In this document: positions 58,831 to 64,000 of the stretch, piece by piece
How positions within the stretch are numbered: position 1 is the first letter of the stretch
Layout of the letters: each line of letters begins with the position of its first letter
Assembly (NCBI GenBank): GCA_012522185.1
Contig: JAAYKY010000051.1
Location: 1 to 64,000, forward strand
From: Flavobacteriaceae bacterium
GTDB taxonomy: Bacteria > Bacteroidota > Bacteroidia > Flavobacteriales > Weeksellaceae
Length of the DNA stretch: 64,000 nucleotides
Reading direction: 5' to 3'
Translations under genes and position numbers: made by a program
Notes under the pieces: model-generated
Seen by the model: the letters and a program-made list of their open reading frames with translations, nothing else
Databases searched by the model: none
What the model was told of the DNA's origin: nothing

Positions 58831-59254
58831 AAAAATAAAGGGAATGGCTATCTACTTTTATGCCAAAAACTTCTTCGATTGTAGCTTTGATGGTTTGAAT
58901 TCGAGGATCGCAAAACTCAATCACTTCCCCAGTATCGGAAAGAATGATGTGGTCATGTTGTTTATCGAAATATGATTTTTCGTAATGCGCCTGCTGGTCT
59001 CCGAACTGATGTTTACGTACCAATTTGGCATCAAGCAAAAGTTCAATGGTATTGTACAAAGTAGCGCGGCTGACACGGTATTTTTTGTCTTTCATCATGA
59101 TGTAAAGACGGTCAATGTCAAAATGCTCATCGGTGGAATAAATTTCTTCCAGAATTGCATAACGCTCAGGGGTTTTTCGGTGTCCATGTTCTTCTAGAAA
59201 ATGGGTGAAAACCTGTTTTACTACTTCGTAATTTTTTTGTTTTACATCATCCAT
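58811..59254 (-). CDS. Fur family transcriptional regulator
   Basis: [72 protein letters not shown]. Confidence 0.9.
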   Translation of the reverse strand: MDDVKQKNYEVVKQVFTHFLEEHGHRKTPERYAILEEIYSTDEHFDIDRLYIMMKDKKYRVSRATLYNTIELLLDAKLVRKHQFGDQQAHYEKSYFDKQHDHIILSDTGEVIEFCDPRIQTIKATIEEVFGIKVDSHSLYFYGRRNQ

Positions 59255-59383
59255 AACCTTTCAACAAAGTTTTGGTAAAGATAGTTCTAAATTTAGAGAT
59301 TTGAAAATTCCTATAGAGAGGTTTCGGTTTAAAGTTCAATCCTCCTACGGCGGACAACTTTGTAGAGTTCATTTTTTTGAACT

Positions 59384-59427
59384 ACTTTGACAAAGTTTTC
59401 ATCGTAGCTCAAGGACTTTGTCAAAGT
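59384..59427. repeat. Two 13-nt palindromes ACTTTGaCAAAGT and ACTTTGtCAAAGT
   Basis: 59384-59396 and 59415-59427, 31 nt apart start to start. Confidence 0.85.
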
Positions 59428-59538
59428 TTAAATCTAAATCTTTGGTGGAATGGTTGCTTGCTCTGTCTTTCTCCGATAATTCAAATCAATAGAGTATATT
59501 TGGTGAATCCGAGTTTCGGTTCATCAAACACTAACGAA

Positions 59539-60117
59539 ATGCTAAAAAATGAATTAAATAACTTAAAGTCAATCATCAAAGAAAGGTATCCGAATGCTAA
59601 GTTTGAAAACGGGCTGAGTCGCAAGGATATAAAATTATTTGAAACTGAAAAGAAGTTGAAAATCCCACAGGATTTGTTTGATTTTTATCATTGGCACAAT
59701 GGCGTTAAGATGTCAGAATTTTATTATATCCCCTCATTGAATGAGGCTTATGAAATTTCCAAGCAGCATCCTCTACCCTTTTTATATAAATCAAGATTAG
59801 CTGAATTTCAGCCATCTTCTGAAGAGGAAATTGATAGGTTTTTGCAAAGTCCGAATGAGAACATTGCATGGTTTCCACTATTAGTAGATAAATCCAAAGT
59901 AAAAACATATATGAATTCGAGAGTCGAAATGCCATTGAATTCTGTTCCAAGTTTTTATAATTACGATGAGAATTTAACTATATTCTTTTTCAATTCGCTT
60001 CATGATATTCTCGAATTGTTGAAATTAAACATGACAAATGACGCCTCTGAAATGGGTTTGAAAGGTAAGTTTAAAAAATTTCTCAGCGATGTAAATAGTT
60101 TATTGAATTCACTGTAA
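59539..60117 (+). CDS. SMI1/KNR4 family protein
   Basis: LSRKDIKLFETEKKLKIPQDLFDFYHWHNGVKM...IPSLNEAYE; ATG at 59539. Confidence 0.75.
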   Translation: MLKNELNNLKSIIKERYPNAKFENGLSRKDIKLFETEKKLKIPQDLFDFYHWHNGVKMSEFYYIPSLNEAYEISKQHPLPFLYKSRLAEFQPSSEEEIDRFLQSPNENIAWFPLLVDKSKVKTYMNSRVEMPLNSVPSFYNYDENLTIFFFNSLHDILELLKLNMTNDASEMGLKGKFKKFLSDVNSLLNSL

Positions 60118-60318
60118 ATCCGTGGATTTGACTTTTTTGTTTTCGTGGATTAATTAATGGTTTTGAGGAAATGGGTCAAAACTTAAATTCAGAAGAGCTC
60201 TCTCGTAAATATTTCGGTTTCAATTGGGCTTAATCCTTATATTAGTAATTAGAAAATATTGAAGTTTTAACTATCGCCAATCCCTAAAATGCTGATTATT
60301 CTTTGAAATGAAGAAGAT

Positions 60319-60435
60319 TTGATAATCATAGCGCCCATATTACTCTATCTGATTCTCGTAATTGGCCTGATTTTGATTGTCAAGTATTTATTTAAGAATA
60401 GTTCTGATTCGGTTCAAAAGAGAATAAATAAGTGA
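60319..60435 (+). CDS. possible 38-aa single-TM protein or gene remnant
   Basis: IIIAPILLYLILVIGLILIVKYLFKNSSDSVQKRINK*; TTG start, not in the track. Confidence 0.25.
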   Translation: MIIIAPILLYLILVIGLILIVKYLFKNSSDSVQKRINK

Positions 60436-60649
60436 ATCATAGGTTCTAGGATTTGCTAATACAAAATCAAGTCGATGGAACGATCAGAATTAAATGCAGA
60501 ATTGTTTAATAAAAAACAAAAAGCCCACACCCGATAAAAAACAGGAATAGAAAGTTTTACGAAGAAAATTATTGCTTTTTTTATACCGAAACAGCAAAAA
60601 TAACGCTCCGCTTAAAATTAACCTTGAATAACAAACAAAGAATAAAACA

Positions 60650-61123
60650 ATGAAAAAATATCTGATTTTATTTGCCGTCATTTTGGCAACGGCATTGAGT
60701 GCAAACGCACAAATAAACGTTTACAAAGGTACATCTACCTTTAGTGGAGATATAATTTGCAACCTCTCAAACGGAAAGGTGTACGAAGGCACATCTTCAT
60801 TTAGTGGAAACGTAATTTGTAACGTTAAAGGAAACACCATTTACGAAGGAACTTCCACCTTTAGCGGAAATGTTTTATACACTGTTTCAGAGGGTAAGGT
60901 TTACAAAGGTACATCAACCTTTAGTGGAAACATCGCTTTCACCATCAAGGATAACAAAGTCTATAAAGGTACTTCTACATTTAGCGGAGATGTATTGGCA
61001 ACCATCAGATGCGGAAAGGTTTACAAAGGGACTTCTTCTTTTTCGGGAGATATACTTTTCACCATTGACGGCTCTGTAACCACAGAAGAATTTGTAGCCA
61101 TTTGGATGGCTGTTATAAATTGA
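60650..61123 (+). CDS. secreted protein of six 20-residue repeats (VYKGTSTFSGD...)
   Basis: Signal peptide then six 60-bp units starting 60719, 60779, 60839, 60899, 60959, 61019. Confidence 0.85.
   Translation: MKKYLILFAVILATALSANAQINVYKGTSTFSGDIICNLSNGKVYEGTSSFSGNVICNVKGNTIYEGTSTFSGNVLYTVSEGKVYKGTSTFSGNIAFTIKDNKVYKGTSTFSGDVLATIRCGKVYKGTSSFSGDILFTIDGSVTTEEFVAIWMAVIN
60719..61078 (+). repeat. Six in-frame tandem 60-bp repeats
   Basis: gtttacaaaggtacatctacctttagtggagat... period exactly 60. Confidence 0.9.
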
Positions 61124-61248
61124 GGAACCGATGAAAAGATTTGTTTTTTTTTTGATACAAAAATCAAAAATAATTCAATTTTGTTTGTTGCGATAAACAA
61201 TATTTAGAATTTCACAATATAACCAAAATCAAATTTATAGAAATAATT

Positions 61249-62322
61249 CTAAGTAAAATCCTCCCTCACACCGCCATCGCCGATTACTACTTCCATATTT
61301 TTTGGGCGAATGAAAAACTGCCTTCCGGGTTTTGAATGTTTGGAGATGATTTCCAGCAAATCTTTATGACTAAAAACTTGACCGTCCAAAAGAATTTCTT
61401 TCGAAGAATCTTTTATATCGGAAACCGATTGAATCCCTTCGGGAGAGATTGACTTCACCTCTGCCCTTTTCCTTTTGTCTTCGGGCTTGAAAGCGCCGTT
61501 CAGTTTGGCCCATTGATACCGAAGTTTAAGTCCGGTTTGGAAAAGGAAGTATTGAAAAGGTTTTTCTTTGTAATATTTTCCAATGAAAATTTCCATCGCA
61601 CCAAAAAATATTTTCAAATATTTCCCGTCCTTGCGAGTGCTTTCGCCTTTGTAATGAATCACAGAAATCCCTCCGAAATAATAATTCGTATAGCCTTTTA
61701 ATTCAAGCGTATAACTCAAATCAATATCTTCTCCGTACATAAAATATTGCGGATCAAATCCACCGACTTCCCGGTAAACCTCGCGGCGCATCAGCATAAA
61801 AGCTCCTACCAAAATTTCGGCCGGCGCAATTTCAAATTCTCCCACTTCGGTTTTATAATAACCTTTTGAATTCTTTTTACTGATCAGGGTTCCGAAGAGT
61901 TTTCCAAAGGTATTCTGAAGCGTGGGAATGTTTCTCTTACTTTCGGGATGGAAATTCCCGTTGGCATCGATGAGCCGAACGCCAAGAGCACCCATTTTTT
62001 CATGCGCATCGGCAAAGGGAAGAATTTCCTCAAATAAATTTTCAGGAATCAGCGTATCGGGATTTAGGATCAAGACATATTCGCCTTTTGCTTTTTCCAC
62101 GCCTAAATTATTGGCTTTGGCAAATCCTAGATTTATTTTGGATTCAATGAAATGAACTTTTGGAAATTTATCACGAATAAAACCGATGGGTTTTTCGGGC
62201 GAATCATTGTCCACCACGATGATTTCTCCGTCCAGATTTCGCAAAGCCGCTTCCACACTGTGCAGGCATTGTTCCAGATAATAACGGGCATTGTAACTTA
62301 CGATAACGACGGAAATTTTCAT
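61249..62322 (-). CDS. glycosyltransferase family 2
   Basis: MKISVVIVSYNARYYLEQCLHSVEAAL...VVDNDSP; ATG at 62322 rather than the track start 62427, which overlaps recR. Confidence 0.9.
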   Translation of the reverse strand: MKISVVIVSYNARYYLEQCLHSVEAALRNLDGEIIVVDNDSPEKPIGFIRDKFPKVHFIESKINLGFAKANNLGVEKAKGEYVLILNPDTLIPENLFEEILPFADAHEKMGALGVRLIDANGNFHPESKRNIPTLQNTFGKLFGTLISKKNSKGYYKTEVGEFEIAPAEILVGAFMLMRREVYREVGGFDPQYFMYGEDIDLSYTLELKGYTNYYFGGISVIHYKGESTRKDGKYLKIFFGAMEIFIGKYYKEKPFQYFLFQTGLKLRYQWAKLNGAFKPEDKRKRAEVKSISPEGIQSVSDIKDSSKEILLDGQVFSHKDLLEIISKHSKPGRQFFIRPKNMEVVIGDGGVREDFT

Positions 62323-62326
62323 TTTT

Positions 62327-62938
62327 TTAATTTGATTCAACATAAGGAATTCGGTTCTGAATCGAACGCACGAGCGTGGCTTCATCGGCATATTCGAGTT
62401 CATCACCCACCCCGATTCCTCTTGCAATGGTAGAGAAATTAACCGGTGTATTTTTCAATACTTTGTACAAATAAAAAGCGGTGGTATCGCCTTCCATGGT
62501 TGAACTAAGTGCGAAGATAATCTCCGCAACGTCTTCGTTTTTAATTCTTTTCAAAAGCGAATCAATGTAAAGTTGCCCTGGGCCGATCCCATCCATTGGA
62601 GAGATTCTTCCGCCCAATACATGGTACACACCTTTGTATTGTCCGGTATTTTCAATCGCCATCACATCGCGCACATCTTCCACTACGCAAATCAACGAGG
62701 TATCCCGAAGCGGGTTGGCACAAATCTGACAAATTGGTGCATCGGAAATGGTATGACATTTTTCGCAATATTCTATGTCCTGAACCAAATGCTGGAGTGC
62801 ATCTGCGAGGTTTTCGGTTTGAGAAGCGGGCCGATGAAGCATATGAAGCACAAGCCGTAAAGCAGTTCGCTTTCCCACACCTGGCAAATTGGACATTTCT
62901 TCTACTGCACGCTCTAAAACTTTGCTTGGATAATTCAT
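62327..62938 (-). CDS. recR: recombination mediator RecR
   Basis: [33 protein letters not shown]; toprim [28 protein letters not shown]. Confidence 0.97.
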   Translation of the reverse strand: MNYPSKVLERAVEEMSNLPGVGKRTALRLVLHMLHRPASQTENLADALQHLVQDIEYCEKCHTISDAPICQICANPLRDTSLICVVEDVRDVMAIENTGQYKGVYHVLGGRISPMDGIGPGQLYIDSLLKRIKNEDVAEIIFALSSTMEGDTTAFYLYKVLKNTPVNFSTIARGIGVGDELEYADEATLVRSIQNRIPYVESN

Positions 62939-63001
62939 CGGATTAAAATATTCTACTTTTTCTCTCTTTTAGGAAACTTTGTATATGAGTCTTTCATTTT
63001 G

Positions 63002-63022
63002 CCCAAAAATACTATTTTTGGG
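63002..63022. promoter_or_regulatory. 21-bp perfect palindrome in the divergent recR/symporter intergenic region
   Basis: CCCAAAAATA-C-TATTTTTGGG; TATTTTTG fits TAnnTTTG on both strands. Confidence 0.55.
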
Positions 63023-63039
63023 TGAAATTAAAACGAGAT

Positions 63040-64000
63040 ATGAACTCAAACATCATCCTGATTTGTGTAGTTGTCTATTTTTTAGGGCTTCTTTTCATCG
63101 CATTTCGCACAAGTAGAAATTCTGATAATCAATCTTTTTTCATTGGAAACCGAAAGAGTAAATGGTGGCTGGTGGCCTTTGGGATGATTGGGACGAGCCT
63201 GAGTGGAGTAACTTTCATATCGGTTCCGGGAACGGTGGGAAAGCTGACCGGAACGGAATATGTCTATGGCGGATTTGAATATTATATGATGGTCATCGGG
63301 TTTTTTCTCGGTTATTTCATCGTGGCTTTTGTGCTTCTGCCACTTTATTACAAAATGAATCTGACCTCTATCTATACGTATTTAGGCCGAAGGTTCAACC
63401 TCGAAGCGCATAAAACAGGTTCTATATTTTTCATCATTTCCCGAAGCATCGGTGCCACGGCCCGATTGTTTCTCGTAATCAATGTTTTGCAAATATTTTT
63501 ATTGGATCAGATTGGAATTCCTTTCTGGCTGACCACTTTGGTTATTCTCCTAATGATCGTGCTTTATACTTATGAAGGCGGTGTAAAAACCATTGTGGTT
63601 ACCGATATGTTGCAGACTACATTTATGCTTTTGAGTCTTGTGATTTGTATCGTTTATGTTTTGACGCAATTGGATATGTCCGCTTCGGAAGGTTATGCCA
63701 AATTAGCCGAATACAATTATACACATCTGATGAATTTTGACGGGAATTCGGCCACCTTTTTCCTGAAAACCTTGGTGGGCGGTATGTTTATAACGATTGC
63801 GATGACGGGATTGGATCAGGAAATGATGCAGAAAAACATCAGCGTGGATAATTTGTACAATTCCAAAAAAAATATGCTGACGTTTGCCAGCACGCTTTTG
63901 ATTGTGAATTTTGCCTTTTTGTTTTTAGGTGGATTGCTTTACCTCTATGCGATGCAAAACGGTGCGGTTTATGGCGATGGCGTATTTGGATTTTTAAATG
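63040..64000 (+). CDS. sodium:solute symporter family protein (truncated by window end)
   Basis: MNSNIILICVVVYFLGLLFIAFRTSRNSDNQSFFIGNRKSKWWLVAFGMIGTSLSGVTFISVPG...; open to the end. Confidence 0.9.
   Translation, partial: MNSNIILICVVVYFLGLLFIAFRTSRNSDNQSFFIGNRKSKWWLVAFGMIGTSLSGVTFISVPGTVGKLTGTEYVYGGFEYYMMVIGFFLGYFIVAFVLLPLYYKMNLTSIYTYLGRRFNLEAHKTGSIFFIISRSIGATARLFLVINVLQIFLLDQIGIPFWLTTLVILLMIVLYTYEGGVKTIVVTDMLQTTFMLLSLVICIVYVLTQLDMSASEGYAKLAEYNYTHLMNFDGNSATFFLKTLVGGMFITIAMTGLDQEMMQKNISVDNLYNSKKNMLTFASTLLIVNFAFLFLGGLLYLYAMQNGAVYGDGVFGFLN

Noticed and set aside
60719-61078. Regular 60-bp repeats considered as a CRISPR array
   Set aside because: Continuous open reading frame with a signal peptide; the repeat is protein-coding with no unique spacers.

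Overview
This window is a Bacteroidota (Flavobacteriia-like) chromosomal segment, judged from TAnnTTTG promoters, DUF/GIN-domain families, S46 peptidase and protein family content. It is mostly housekeeping. It includes sucA/sucB, pepD, aspS, hppD, hemW, murI, rocD, apt, recR, a fur-like gene, a tRNA-Leu(GAG), YfhO, several glycosyltransferases, an OstA-like protein and an ECF sigma operon. Two parts stand out. (1) Positions 1-4915 carry an array of Rhs/polymorphic-toxin C-terminal cassettes. The pre-toxin segment (GGNFWEGAAIGLTVSGLNHVAH) recurs five times, each time followed by a different C-terminal toxin and usually a candidate immunity gene. Two adjacent cassettes are diverged HExxH toxins paired with diverged GWDGF lipoprotein immunity proteins. 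(2) A family of at least four small untranslated transcription units lies on the minus strand at 20137-20860 and 22396-22605. Each has a TAnnTTTG -7 element, a conserved upstream box (CARGGAAAAACCCTGATTTT on the plus strand) exactly 22 nt away, and a hairpin/T-tract terminator 75-130 nt downstream. A fifth, box-less relative lies at 36497-36591. This looks like a co-regulated small-RNA family and is my best candidate for an undescribed system. Other points of interest are a six-turn exact 60-bp-period repeat protein, a RelE/ParE-like TA module inside a membrane/glycosyltransferase gene run, a Fic gene with an operator-like inverted repeat, a short leader ORF before hppD, and several apparently leaderless genes. 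All family names come from reading the translations; no database search was run.
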